In this document: positions 1 to 5,574 of the stretch, in pieces
Layout of the letters: each line of letters starts with the position of its first letter
Numbering within the stretch: position 1 is the first letter of the stretch
Assembly: GCA_041590855.1 (NCBI GenBank)
Contig: JBFHTA010000264.1
Location: 1-5,574 of the forward strand
DNA: 5,574 bases
Direction of reading: 5' to 3'
Source: Litoribrevibacter sp041590855
GTDB lineage: Bacteria > Pseudomonadota > Gammaproteobacteria > Pseudomonadales > Litoribrevibacteraceae
Made by a program: the position numbers and the translations under genes
Notes under the pieces: generated by a model
Seen by the model: only the letters and a program-made list of their open reading frames with translations
Database searches by the model: none
What the model was told of the DNA's origin: nothing

Positions 1-569
1 AGCATGGCACTGGGTAAGAACAGGTGATTCACGGCTCTTGGTTTTAAGCAGGATACGAGTAGTAACAAGAGAAATACAAAGGCATTTGTGCCCAGGAAAA
101 TTCTTACGTCGAGCGTTAGCTTATGCACAACGTCCATGTATTTGGCCTGGGTGAATGTTTCCAGTTTTTGTTGGGCATCTTCAATGGATTTAATGTGAAG
201 AATAAGCGATTGCCTGAGGGTGTCTTCCCACTTCTTACGACATTCGCAGTCCAGATTTCTTGCTTCTGCAATGCGTTTGGCGATCATCGCCGGGGCATCA
301 TTTTTTAATCGTTGTTTATAGACCTCAAGTTCTTTTTCGGCTTTCGCATGAAGGGTTTTTGCTTTATCGCCAAGCATTCTTTCCAATGAAAAACTGCTAG
401 GAACAGTGGCTGAATCAATTTTTTCGAACACTTCCTGTTCTACTTTCCATTCGACGAAAGACCTTCCGGAGTGTTCAATCAGTTGTGGGTCAGCAAAGGT
501 GAAGAGGAAAACTGGCAAAAATAGCAAAATGCCTAAGATTCCGAATCCACGTAAAATATGGGTAGTCAT
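1..569 (-). CDS. Uncharacterised membrane protein with a long charged helical domain (3' end beyond window)
   Basis: This reading frame is open from an ATG at 569 to the left edge, giving 189 codons with no stop, so the C-terminus is missing. The start is supported by AAGGAAA at 574-580, four bases upstream. Residues about 8-26 are strongly hydrophobic and preceded by Arg7, suggesting a signal anchor or signal peptide (MTTHILRG, then a Leu/Phe-rich stretch). Residues about 63-150 are rich in Lys, Glu, Gln and Ala and look like a long, possibly coiled-coil helix. It contains a Cys-Glu-Cys pair (C108, C110). Residues about 157-175 form a second hydrophobic helix (Leu/Val/Phe-rich), followed by KPR. 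I infer an inner-membrane protein with its helical domain between two membrane segments, probably periplasmic. It resembles hypothetical proteins I recall from gammaproteobacteria, but I know no function and assign none. It points away from vapBC and is transcribed separately. Confidence 0.75.
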   Translation of the reverse strand, partial: MTTHILRGFGILGILLFLPVFLFTFADPQLIEHSGRSFVEWKVEQEVFEKIDSATVPSSFSLERMLGDKAKTLHAKAEKELEVYKQRLKNDAPAMIAKRIAEARNLDCECRKKWEDTLRQSLILHIKSIEDAQQKLETFTQAKYMDVVHKLTLDVRIFLGTNAFVFLLLLLVSCLKPRAVNHLFLPSAM

Positions 570-645
570 GCACTTTCCTTGTTTGATGGTTAGGGCTGTA
601 TCCGTCAGCCTGATTTGAGAGGAGAATAGCGATTATCTCAATAAC

Positions 646-747
646 TTACCGAAAAATGTACTCGAAAAACTTGGTGTTTGGCGTTGGGTTATCGAAGTAC
701 GCAGGAATTTCAGAGAACCCCATTTGCCTATAGAGTGCTTGAGAATG
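646..747 (-). pseudogene. GNAT-family N-acetyltransferase, C-terminal remnant
   Basis: Read on the minus strand, 747 to 649 encodes 33 codons before a TAA at 646-648. They contain ALYRQMGF, then EIPAY, then DNPTPNTKFFEYIF. This matches the C-terminal end of GNAT acetyltransferases, where a motif of the type ALYRxLGFxEIPxY is followed by NPxPGxxFxEL. The part corresponds to the last acetyl-CoA-fold helix and the final beta strands. Directly upstream in frame is a TAG (748-750). I see no N-terminal or acetyl-CoA-binding (Q/RxxGxG/A) part in any frame between here and vapB. It is therefore a 3' fossil of a lost gene rather than a working enzyme. It sits between the divergent promoters of the left-hand gene and vapBC. 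The family assignment rests on motif recognition only. Confidence 0.6.
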
Positions 748-772
748 CTAGTCTGCAGTTGACGTCATGTCT

Positions 773-801
773 TTAACAAGAAAAATTCATTAAACTATGC
801 T
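773..801 (+). promoter_or_regulatory. Candidate sigma-70 promoter of vapBC
   Basis: TTAACA (773-778, one mismatch to the -35 consensus) and TATGCT (796-801, two mismatches to the -10 consensus) are separated by 17 bases. Transcription would start near 808, about 40 bases before the vapB ATG. An overlapping alternative -10, TATACT (803-808), lacks a good -35 at normal spacing. This is a prediction from sequence only. Confidence 0.45.
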
Positions 802-818
802 ATATACTGTTTGTATAT
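802..818 (+). promoter_or_regulatory. Candidate VapB/VapBC operator palindrome
   Basis: A perfect 6-base inverted repeat, ATATAC (802-807) and GTATAT (813-818), is separated by TGTTT. It starts at the last base of the predicted -10 and covers the predicted transcription start. VapB-type AbrB-fold antitoxins are known to autorepress their operons by binding short inverted repeats at the promoter, with the toxin as co-repressor. The position and symmetry fit that role. That this repeat is the binding site is inference. Confidence 0.5.
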
Positions 819-835
819 GGCAGGGTGATTTTTGT

Positions 836-842
836 GGAGGGG
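836..842 (+). promoter_or_regulatory. Ribosome binding site deciding the vapB start
   Basis: GGAGGGG lies five bases upstream of the ATG at 848. It selects this start over the in-frame ATG at 797, which would sit inside the promoter and add 17 residues unlike any VapB N-terminus. Confidence 0.8.
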
Positions 843-847
843 TAATC

Positions 848-1087
848 ATGTCTCAAGGTTCAGTGTTTATTAATAATCGATCTCAGGCTGTCCGGCTACC
901 TGCAGACAAGCGCTTTCCTGACGATGTCAAAAAAGTCACCGTTCGTAAAGTAGGTAAAGATAGAGTGCTTTCTCCAGCTGAAAGCAGTTGGGATAGTTTC
1001 TTTCTTTCTGACGAATCTGTTTCGGAGGATTTTCTAACGGAACGCGCGGATCAAGTTCAACAGGACAGGGAGTCCTTTGATGATTAA
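848..1087 (+). CDS. vapB: VapB-family antitoxin (VagC/MvpA type, AbrB-like fold)
   Basis: This 79-residue protein is the antitoxin of a type II toxin-antitoxin pair. It should bind and inhibit the VapC ribonuclease and, with it, repress the operon. Residues about 5-45 form the swapped-hairpin AbrB-like DNA-binding domain, with the typical VFINNRSQAVRLP motif (residues 6-18) and DDVKKVTV. The C-terminal half (about 46-79) is acidic and carries the toxin-neutralising segment: W48, F51 and F52, then VSEDF and a terminal DRESF. These align with the Shigella/Salmonella VapB tail as I remember it. Length is normal (family about 75-80). The start at 848 is chosen over 797 because of the strong ribosome binding site. 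The stop overlaps the vapC start by 8 bases, the usual coupled arrangement. The pair looks intact. It lies next to gene debris in AT-rich DNA, which suggests acquisition by transfer. Confidence 0.9.
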   Translation: MSQGSVFINNRSQAVRLPADKRFPDDVKKVTVRKVGKDRVLSPAESSWDSFFLSDESVSEDFLTERADQVQQDRESFDD

Positions 1088-1487
1088 ATATATGTTGGAT
1101 ACCAACATTGTGATTTATGTGATTAAGCGTCGTCCAGTTGAGGTATTAAGTACGTTCAATCGTCATGCAGATCAAATGAGTATTTCTTCGATTACATTGG
1201 CTGAATTATTTCATGGTGCAGAAAAAAGCAGTCGACCAGAGCATAATTTTCGGCAAATTGAAGACTTTGTGTCTAGGTTAGAGATTCTTGAATACGGTCC
1301 GAAAGCGGCTGGCCATTATGGCGATATTCGGGCCAACTTGGAAAAGCAGGGAACGCCTATCGGTGTCAATGACTTGCATATCGCTGGTCATGCTCGTAGC
1401 GAGGGATTAACCTTGGTGACAAATAATCTGAAAGAGTTTAAGCGGGTTGAGGCGTTGAAATTAGAGAATTGGGTTGAAAATTTATAA
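1080..1487 (+). CDS. vapC: VapC-family PIN-domain ribonuclease toxin
   Basis: This 135-residue single PIN domain is the toxin of the vapBC pair. Close relatives in Shigella and Salmonella cleave initiator tRNA-fMet in the anticodon stem-loop and so stop translation; that target is inferred here by similarity. The acidic metal-binding residues are in place: D7 in MLDTN, E42 in TLAELFHGAEKS, and D98 in GVNDLHIAGHA. The TNN motif (114-116) closes the active site, as in enteric VapC, where Asn replaces the fourth acidic residue of other PIN proteins. Nothing suggests an inactive toxin. The ATG at 1080 is preferred. GGGAG at 1068-1072 lies seven bases upstream, and MIKYMLDTN matches family N-termini. 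A TTG at 1077 would add one residue. It overlaps vapB by 8 bases and shares its promoter, so antitoxin is translated first. No clear terminator follows. Confidence 0.92.
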   Translation: MIKYMLDTNIVIYVIKRRPVEVLSTFNRHADQMSISSITLAELFHGAEKSSRPEHNFRQIEDFVSRLEILEYGPKAAGHYGDIRANLEKQGTPIGVNDLHIAGHARSEGLTLVTNNLKEFKRVEALKLENWVENL

Positions 1488-1529
1488 ACAGGTTGCGGCT
1501 AATTGGTCTTATAAAGTTAAGTAGATGTT

Positions 1530-1928
1530 ATGAAAGTTGATATTGAAGTTGAACAATCTGAAACGTTAACCACAAAAGAAAAAGAGATTTTATATGTCAT
1601 TTACGTCTGCTATCTAAGCGGTCTTATTACTTTGTATATAAGCCCTTTCGTTGGAATTTTCATAGTTTTGATAAGCAAGGGACCTGGCAATTCAGCGCAA
1701 TTTCGAGAGCATTTAAGAAAGCAGCGAGATTTGTTTGTACAATATGTGTTGGGAGTCCTGATAGGAGCTCTCTTTTCTCTCATCGGCTTTGTAGTCTACT
1801 GGGTAACGGGGGCTGAGCCGGAAAATGATTGGTTCATGCTGTTCGGAATCGTACTCATGTTCGTTTCTGTTATATGGTTTGTGATTAAGTCGACTTATGA
1901 ATTAGTCAAGTTAGTAAATGCGAGTTAA
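1530..1928 (+). CDS. Small integral membrane protein, DUF4870/Tic20-like
   Basis: This 132-residue protein has a short polar N-terminus (1-18), then hydrophobic segments at about 21-49, 70-93 and 101-122. A charged loop, FREHLRKQRDLF (58-69), lies between the first two. The layout and the loop, which resembles the ESHFRWQIRTF type of motif, recall the DUF4870 (Tic20-like) family of small membrane proteins of unknown role. The match is by pattern only and moderate. There is no signal peptide or catalytic motif, and I assign no function. The ATG at 1530 has only a weak purine-rich region upstream (AAGTTAAG, about 1515-1522). The alternative ATG at 1525 is out of frame and stops at once. It starts 42 bases after vapC with no terminator between, so read-through from the vapBC promoter is possible. 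It is convergent with urtE. AT-rich codon use resembles vapBC rather than the urt genes. Confidence 0.75.
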   Translation: MKVDIEVEQSETLTTKEKEILYVIYVCYLSGLITLYISPFVGIFIVLISKGPGNSAQFREHLRKQRDLFVQYVLGVLIGALFSLIGFVVYWVTGAEPENDWFMLFGIVLMFVSVIWFVIKSTYELVKLVNAS

Positions 1929-1970
1929 CCGTTTTTAGTAGATTGCTTTACCAACCCCATATAGAAACAC

Positions 1971-1992
1971 CGGGCTCTTCCTCAAGAGCCCG
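1971..1992 (-). terminator. Rho-independent terminator of the urt operon
   Basis: CGGGCTCTT (1971-1979) and AAGAGCCCG (1984-1992) form a perfect 9-bp GC-rich stem with a four-base loop. It starts 14 bases past the urtE stop codon. On the minus strand the stem is followed by GTGTTTCTAT, a modest T-rich stretch, which fits termination of urt transcription. On the plus strand the stem is followed by CTTGAACC, so it should work poorly, if at all, for the convergent gene. Confidence 0.75.
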
Positions 1993-2005
1993 CTTGAACC
2001 AAACC

Positions 2006-2701
2006 TTAAACCATCATAAACGAGCGAACTTCTTCTTCGTTCATGTCTTCGCCTTTACCGGATAACACCACTTCACCACGGTCCATCACCAGATAGTCAT
2101 CGGCCAGTTCTTTGGCGAAGTCCAAATACTGTTCTACCAACACAATGGCCATTTCGCCTTGATCGCGAAGCATGGCAATCACGCGCTGAATGTCCTTGAT
2201 AATCGAAGGTTGGATGCCTTCGGTGGGTTCGTCGAGCACCAAAAGTTTAGGGCGGGTGATCAATGCGCGGGCGATGGCGAGTTGTTGTTGCTGGCCACCG
2301 GAGAGGTCGCCGCCACGGCGCTTGAGCATGTCTTTAAGCACAGGGAAGAGTTCAAAGATATGATCAGGAATGTATCGTTCGGAGCGCGGCAAGCAGGCAA
2401 AGCCGGTTTGCAGGTTCTCCAGAATGGTCAGTTGCGGGAAGATTTCTCGGCCTTGTGGCACAGAGGCAATGCCCATGTGGGCACGATCGGCGGCGCCCAG
2501 TTTGTTGAGTGCTTTGCCTTCCCATGTGATGTCGCCGGACTGGGGGGATAAGTGGCCGGTGATGGATTTCATCAAGGTGGTTTTGCCCACGCCGTTACGG
2601 CCAAGTACCGTGGTGACTTTACCGGTTTCAGCGGTCAGGGAGACTTTCTTTAGTGCCTGACTGGCTCCGTAAAAGATGTCAATGTTATCTACTGTGAGCA
2701 T
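2006..2701 (-). CDS. urtE: Urea ABC transporter ATP-binding protein UrtE
   Basis: This 231-residue cytoplasmic ATPase is one of the two nucleotide-binding subunits that power urea import through UrtBC. It is LivF-like. Visible motifs are Walker A GRNGVGKTT (34-42), Q-loop Q83 in SVPQGREIFPQ, signature LSGGQ (133-137), and Walker B LLVLDEP (153-159) with D157 and catalytic E158. The switch position reads LVEQ (188-191), so Gln stands in place of the usual H-loop His. This is normal for LivF/UrtE proteins and does not indicate inactivity. PTEGIQPSII (159-168) is a typical UrtE stretch that helps separate it from LivF. Length is normal. The start lies four bases after the urtD stop, with GGGAGA (2709-2714) seven bases upstream, inside the end of urtD. 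It is the last gene of the operon and is followed by a hairpin terminator. Confidence 0.95.
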   Translation of the reverse strand: MLTVDNIDIFYGASQALKKVSLTAETGKVTTVLGRNGVGKTTLMKSITGHLSPQSGDITWEGKALNKLGAADRAHMGIASVPQGREIFPQLTILENLQTGFACLPRSERYIPDHIFELFPVLKDMLKRRGGDLSGGQQQQLAIARALITRPKLLVLDEPTEGIQPSIIKDIQRVIAMLRDQGEMAIVLVEQYLDFAKELADDYLVMDRGEVVLSGKGEDMNEEEVRSFMMV

Positions 2702-2705
2702 GCTG

Positions 2706-3464
2706 TTATCTCCCTAAATATACTTCGATGACTTGCTCATCCTGCTGAACGACGTCCAGCGGCCCTTCCGATAACACGGAGCCTTCGTGCAGCACGGTGA
2801 CTTTGCAGTCCAGCGCCTTCACGAATTCCATGTCATGCTCAACCACGATGACCGAACGACTCTTCGCCACATCCCGTAATAGGTCTGCGGTTTTGAAGGT
2901 TTCTTCGTCGGTCATACCCGCAGCGGGTTCATCCACCAGGAGTACTTCGGGCTCTTGCAGCAATAGCATTCCGATTTCTAACCACTGCTTTTGCCCGTGG
3001 GAGATGTCCCCCGCCAGGGTATTCTTTTGATCGCCCAGATTGATGTAGTTGGCCATCTCATCCAAGCGATCTTTGTCTTTGTTGGTTAATTTAAAGACCA
3101 GGCTTTGCCAAGGGGTGCGATTGCCCGCCAAGGCCAGTTCGAGGTTTTCCCAGACACTGAGCGTTTCAATCACCGATGGCTTTTGGAACTTACGACCAAT
3201 GCCCAAATTCGCAATGTCGGCTTCGTCGTGTTTGGTCAGGTCAATTTCTTGTTTGAAATACACGTCACCGACGTCCGGGCGGGTTTTGCCGGTGATGATG
3301 TCCATCATGGTACTTTTGCCCGCTCCGTTCGGGCCGATGATGGCACGCAGTTCACCTTCTTTTAAGACGATGGATAAACCATTGATGGCTTTAAATCCAT
3401 CGAAGCTGACGCTCACCCCGTTGAGATAGAGGATAGTGTCGTTAGGAATATGCTTATCGACCAT
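2706..3464 (-). CDS. urtD: Urea ABC transporter ATP-binding protein UrtD
   Basis: This 252-residue cytoplasmic ATPase is LivG-like and pairs with UrtE. Visible motifs are Walker A GPNGAGKST (44-52), Q-loop Q94 in GRKFQKPSVIE, and the UrtD-type signature ISHGQKQWLEIGMLL (154-168), where His replaces the first Gly of LSGGQ. Walker B is VLLVDEP (174-180) with D178 and E179, followed by AAGMTDEET. The H-loop His is H210 in VVEHDMEFV. The SHGQKQWLEIGMLL stretch is the best single marker that this is a urea, not a branched-chain amino acid, transporter. The gene starts one base after the urtC stop and is probably translationally coupled to it. Length is normal and all catalytic residues are present. 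Confidence 0.96.
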   Translation of the reverse strand: MVDKHIPNDTILYLNGVSVSFDGFKAINGLSIVLKEGELRAIIGPNGAGKSTMMDIITGKTRPDVGDVYFKQEIDLTKHDEADIANLGIGRKFQKPSVIETLSVWENLELALAGNRTPWQSLVFKLTNKDKDRLDEMANYINLGDQKNTLAGDISHGQKQWLEIGMLLLQEPEVLLVDEPAAGMTDEETFKTADLLRDVAKSRSVIVVEHDMEFVKALDCKVTVLHEGSVLSEGPLDVVQQDEQVIEVYLGR

Positions 3465-3465
3465 G

Positions 3466-4650
3466 TTACACCTCCTCTACTAATTCGGTGGTTTGTGTTG
3501 CTGACTTGCTGGTGGGGTCCGGTTTGGATGCTGAATCATTACCGGACGTCGCTTTTTTCTCAGCCTGACGTTGCTTGATTTGCGTATACAAACCAGCGAT
3601 GCCTTTTGGAAGGTACAGCGTCGTTACTACAAACAGCGCGCCAAGCATGAATAACCAGGCATCGGGTAGTACGCCGGTAAACCAGGTCTTGGCGTAGTTC
3701 ACCAGAATGGCTCCGATGATGGCACCGTATAGTGTGCCGCGTCCGCCCATGGCCACCCAGATCACTAATTCAATGGAGTTAATAGGGGAGAATTCGCCCG
3801 GATTGATGATGCCTACTTGCGGCACGTACAAGGCCCCCGCGATACCCGCTAACATGGCCGATAATACGAAGACCACCAACTTGTAATGTTCCACACGATA
3901 GCCCAGGAAGCGCGTTCGGCTTTCGGTATCACGAACTGCCACTAACACACGACCCAAGCGAGACGACACGATCCAGCGACATAAAATATAACCCAAGGCC
4001 AAGGCGATGCCGGAGCAGAGGAAGAGGCCAATACGGGTCTGATCGGATTGCAGATCAAAACCAAGGATGTCTTTAAAGTCGGTCAAGCCGTTGTTGCCAC
4101 CAAAGCCCATGTCGTTCTGGAAGAAGGCCAGCATTAAGGCATAGGTTAAGGCTTGGGTGATGATCGACAGATACACGCCCGTTACACGAGAGCGGAAGGC
4201 CAACCAACCGAACACAAAGGCGAGAATCCCGGGTGCCAGCAATACCCACAACATGGCGAACCAGAACATATCGAAACCTTGCCAGTACCAAGGCAGTTCC
4301 TGCCAATTCAGAAACACCATGAAGTCCGGCAGTTCGGCATTACCATACACACCGCGATCACCAATCTGACGCATTAAATACATGCCCATGGCATAACCGC
4401 CCAGAGCGAAGAAGGCACCATGGCCGAGTGACAGAATTCCGCAATAGCCCCAGATCAAATCCACGGCTAAAGCGAGAAGGGCATAACACAAGTACTTACC
4501 AAACAGTGTCACCGTGTAGGTGCTCATGTGCAGAGGGTTACCCTCTGGAACCGCTTGGTTTAAAAAGGTGATGATGACTAAGGCGGCGCCCAGAATGGAG
4601 AGCATTCTTAGGCCAGCCTTATCTTTCATTAAGAAGGAATCTTTATTCAT
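3466..4650 (-). CDS. urtC: Urea ABC transporter permease UrtC
   Basis: This 394-residue LivM-like inner-membrane permease forms the urea channel with UrtB. Hydrophobic segments run from about 15-30 through 331-348. Family landmarks are WGYCGILSLGHGAFFALGGY (67-86), a periplasmic loop rich in Trp and Pro (about 107-130), GGNNGLTDF (184-192), and a cytoplasmic ATPase-coupling region around VAVRDTESRTRFLGY (237-251). Further landmarks are NPGEFSPINSIELVIWVAMG (283-302) and the end LYLPKGIAGL (345-354). After residue 355 comes a polar Lys/Ser/Thr-rich tail ending VEEV, longer than strictly needed by the fold and probably cytoplasmic and disordered. The ATG at 4650 is three bases after the urtB stop, with GGAGGG (4658-4663) seven bases upstream. 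Met8 is a possible internal alternative but lacks as good a site. Confidence 0.96.
   Translation of the reverse strand: MNKDSFLMKDKAGLRMLSILGAALVIITFLNQAVPEGNPLHMSTYTVTLFGKYLCYALLALAVDLIWGYCGILSLGHGAFFALGGYAMGMYLMRQIGDRGVYGNAELPDFMVFLNWQELPWYWQGFDMFWFAMLWVLLAPGILAFVFGWLAFRSRVTGVYLSIITQALTYALMLAFFQNDMGFGGNNGLTDFKDILGFDLQSDQTRIGLFLCSGIALALGYILCRWIVSSRLGRVLVAVRDTESRTRFLGYRVEHYKLVVFVLSAMLAGIAGALYVPQVGIINPGEFSPINSIELVIWVAMGGRGTLYGAIIGAILVNYAKTWFTGVLPDAWLFMLGALFVVTTLYLPKGIAGLYTQIKQRQAEKKATSGNDSASKPDPTSKSATQTTELVEEV
3471..3476 (-). promoter_or_regulatory. Consensus ribosome binding site of urtD
   Basis: AGGAGG on the minus strand lies six bases before the urtD ATG at 3464. It lies within the last codons of urtC, which read Val-Glu-Glu-Val. 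The site confirms the urtD start and suggests strong, coupled translation of the ATPase. Confidence 0.85.
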
Positions 4651-4653
4651 AGC

Positions 4654-5574
4654 TTAACCCTCCACTGCTCGGCCTTTCAGCGCGAACAGACCACGCGGGC
4701 GACGCTGAATAAATAGAATGATGAATACCAGAACGATGATCTTGGCGATTACAGCACCAGCCCAAGGCTCGATCAGTTTGTTGACCACGCCTAAGCCCAT
4801 GGCCGCAACCAAGGTGCCCCACAGGTTACCCACACCGCCGAACACCACGACCATGAAGGAGTCGATGATGTAGTTCTGGCCGAGGTTTGGACCCACGTTG
4901 GTGATTTGAGACAGTGCCACACCTGCGATTCCGGCAACCCCTGAACCTAAACCGAAGGTCAGTGCATCGACCCAGCTGGAACGAATGCCCATGGAGTTCG
5001 CCATCGCGCGGTTCTGAGTCACGGCACGCATTTGTAGACCGAACAAGCTCTTCTTCAATAGCATCATCAAGGCGAAGAAAATAATCACACTGAAGATGAT
5101 GATGTAGAGGCGGTTGTAGGTCAGCGCGAAGGATTCGGTGATTTCCAGAGAACCACTCATCCAGCTTGGGTTTTCAACGCTTTGGTTCAGTGGTGATACC
5201 AAAGTACGAATGGCTTGCTGCAGAATTAAGCTGATACCGAAAGTGGCCAACAGGGTTTCCAGTGGGCGACCGTAGAGGTGACGAATCACCGTACGTTCAA
5301 TCAGAATGCCCACCAAACCGGATACCAGGAAGGCAGCAGGAATGGCAATGAATAAGGAATAATCAATGAAGTTCGGAAACAGCCATTGAATGGCGAAGGT
5401 GGTATAGGCGCCCAGCATCATCATCTCGCCATGGGCCATGTTGATTACGCCCATTACACCAAAGGTAATGGCTAAGCCAATGGCAGCAAGTAACAGTACG
5501 GAACCTAAGCTCAAACCAAAGAACAGGTTTTCCGCAACGCCGTAGAGTTCCTGACGGGATTCGATGGCTTCAAT
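4654..5574 (-). CDS. urtB: Urea ABC transporter permease UrtB (5' end beyond window)
   Basis: This is the C-terminal 306 residues of the LivH-like urea permease. The frame stays open to the right edge. Twenty codons precede a TTG at 5514 and continue the homology (SRQELYGVAENLFFGL), so that TTG is not the start. Full-length proteobacterial UrtB proteins of this type are often about 500 residues, with an exported N-terminal domain before the permease; most of that domain lies outside the window. Visible landmarks are LSLGSVLLLAAIGLAITFGV, then GVINMAHGEMMMLGAYTTF, which is typical of UrtB. The coupling loop reads AVTQNRAMANSMGI, followed by VVFGGVGNLWGT and the end QRRPRGLFALKGRAVEG. At least six hydrophobic segments are present. 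It is first in the visible operon. urtA and the operon promoter should lie beyond the right edge. Confidence 0.95.
   Translation of the reverse strand: MEAIESRQELYGVAENLFFGLSLGSVLLLAAIGLAITFGVMGVINMAHGEMMMLGAYTTFAIQWLFPNFIDYSLFIAIPAAFLVSGLVGILIERTVIRHLYGRPLETLLATFGISLILQQAIRTLVSPLNQSVENPSWMSGSLEITESFALTYNRLYIIIFSVIIFFALMMLLKKSLFGLQMRAVTQNRAMANSMGIRSSWVDALTFGLGSGVAGIAGVALSQITNVGPNLGQNYIIDSFMVVVFGGVGNLWGTLVAAMGLGVVNKLIEPWAGAVIAKIIVLVFIILFIQRRPRGLFALKGRAVEG

Noticed and set aside
123..618. Two plus-strand open frames (123-308 and 406-618)
   Set aside because: Both lie wholly or mostly opposite the minus-strand membrane-protein gene, lack convincing ribosome binding sites, and have unlikely composition. 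They are antisense shadows.
797..847. Longer vapB form starting at the ATG at 797
   Set aside because: It would begin inside the predicted promoter, has no ribosome binding site, and adds 17 residues unlike VapB. The ATG at 848 has GGAGGGG at ideal spacing.
1488..1529. Integron attC site between vapC and the membrane-protein gene (a GTTAAGT box is present)
   Set aside because: Toxin-antitoxin cassettes are common in chromosomal integrons, so I looked for the matching RYYYAAC core and an imperfect palindrome and found neither. A single 7-base degenerate match is expected by chance.
2006..2701. Missing H-loop histidine in UrtE as a sign of an inactive ATPase
   Set aside because: Gln at this place (LVEQ) is usual in LivF/UrtE proteins, and all other ATP-site motifs are intact.
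2159..3429. Several plus-strand open frames of 77-130 codons opposite urtE and urtD
   Set aside because: They are antisense to well-supported ATPase genes, show no recognisable motif, and arise from codon bias on the coding strand.
4073..4377. Short frames on both strands within urtC
   Set aside because: They overlap urtC in other frames, with no family likeness and no translation signals.
5514..5574. TTG at 5514 as the urtB start
   Set aside because: The frame continues upstream to the edge with residues typical of UrtB (SRQELYG), so the gene is cut by the window and does not begin here.

Overview
The window looks like part of a gammaproteobacterial chromosome, probably from a marine or environmental lineage. 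This is inferred from urt proteins of the proteobacterial type, good Shine-Dalgarno sites, enteric-type VapBC proteins and moderate GC. No rRNA or other taxonomic marker is present, so the assignment is loose.

The right 65% (about 1971-5574, minus strand) holds the distal part of a urea ABC-transporter operon, read right to left as urtB (5' end cut by the window edge), urtC, urtD and urtE. The genes are 1-4 bases apart and have strong ribosome binding sites. UrtB and UrtC are the LivH/LivM-type membrane permeases, and UrtD and UrtE are the two ATPases. The periplasmic binding protein UrtA is expected beyond the right edge. A 9-bp-stem hairpin at 1971-1992 ends the operon; no urease gene lies downstream of urtE inside the window.

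The left 35% is visibly AT-richer and mosaic. From left to right it holds: (a) the 5' part of a minus-strand gene for an uncharacterised membrane/coiled-coil protein, open through the left edge; (b) a decayed C-terminal remnant of a GNAT acetyltransferase, minus strand, at about 646-747; (c) a complete type II toxin-antitoxin operon, vapBC, with a promoter and a palindromic candidate operator over the start of transcription; (d) a small three-helix membrane protein resembling the DUF4870 type, convergent with urtE.

The urt genes form one transporter. The left segment reads as a small accessory insert (toxin-antitoxin plus orphan membrane protein next to gene debris) between a conserved operon and an uncharacterised gene. 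I found no clearly new multi-gene system. The least expected items are the GNAT fossil abutting the vapBC promoter and the edge-truncated membrane/coiled-coil gene.
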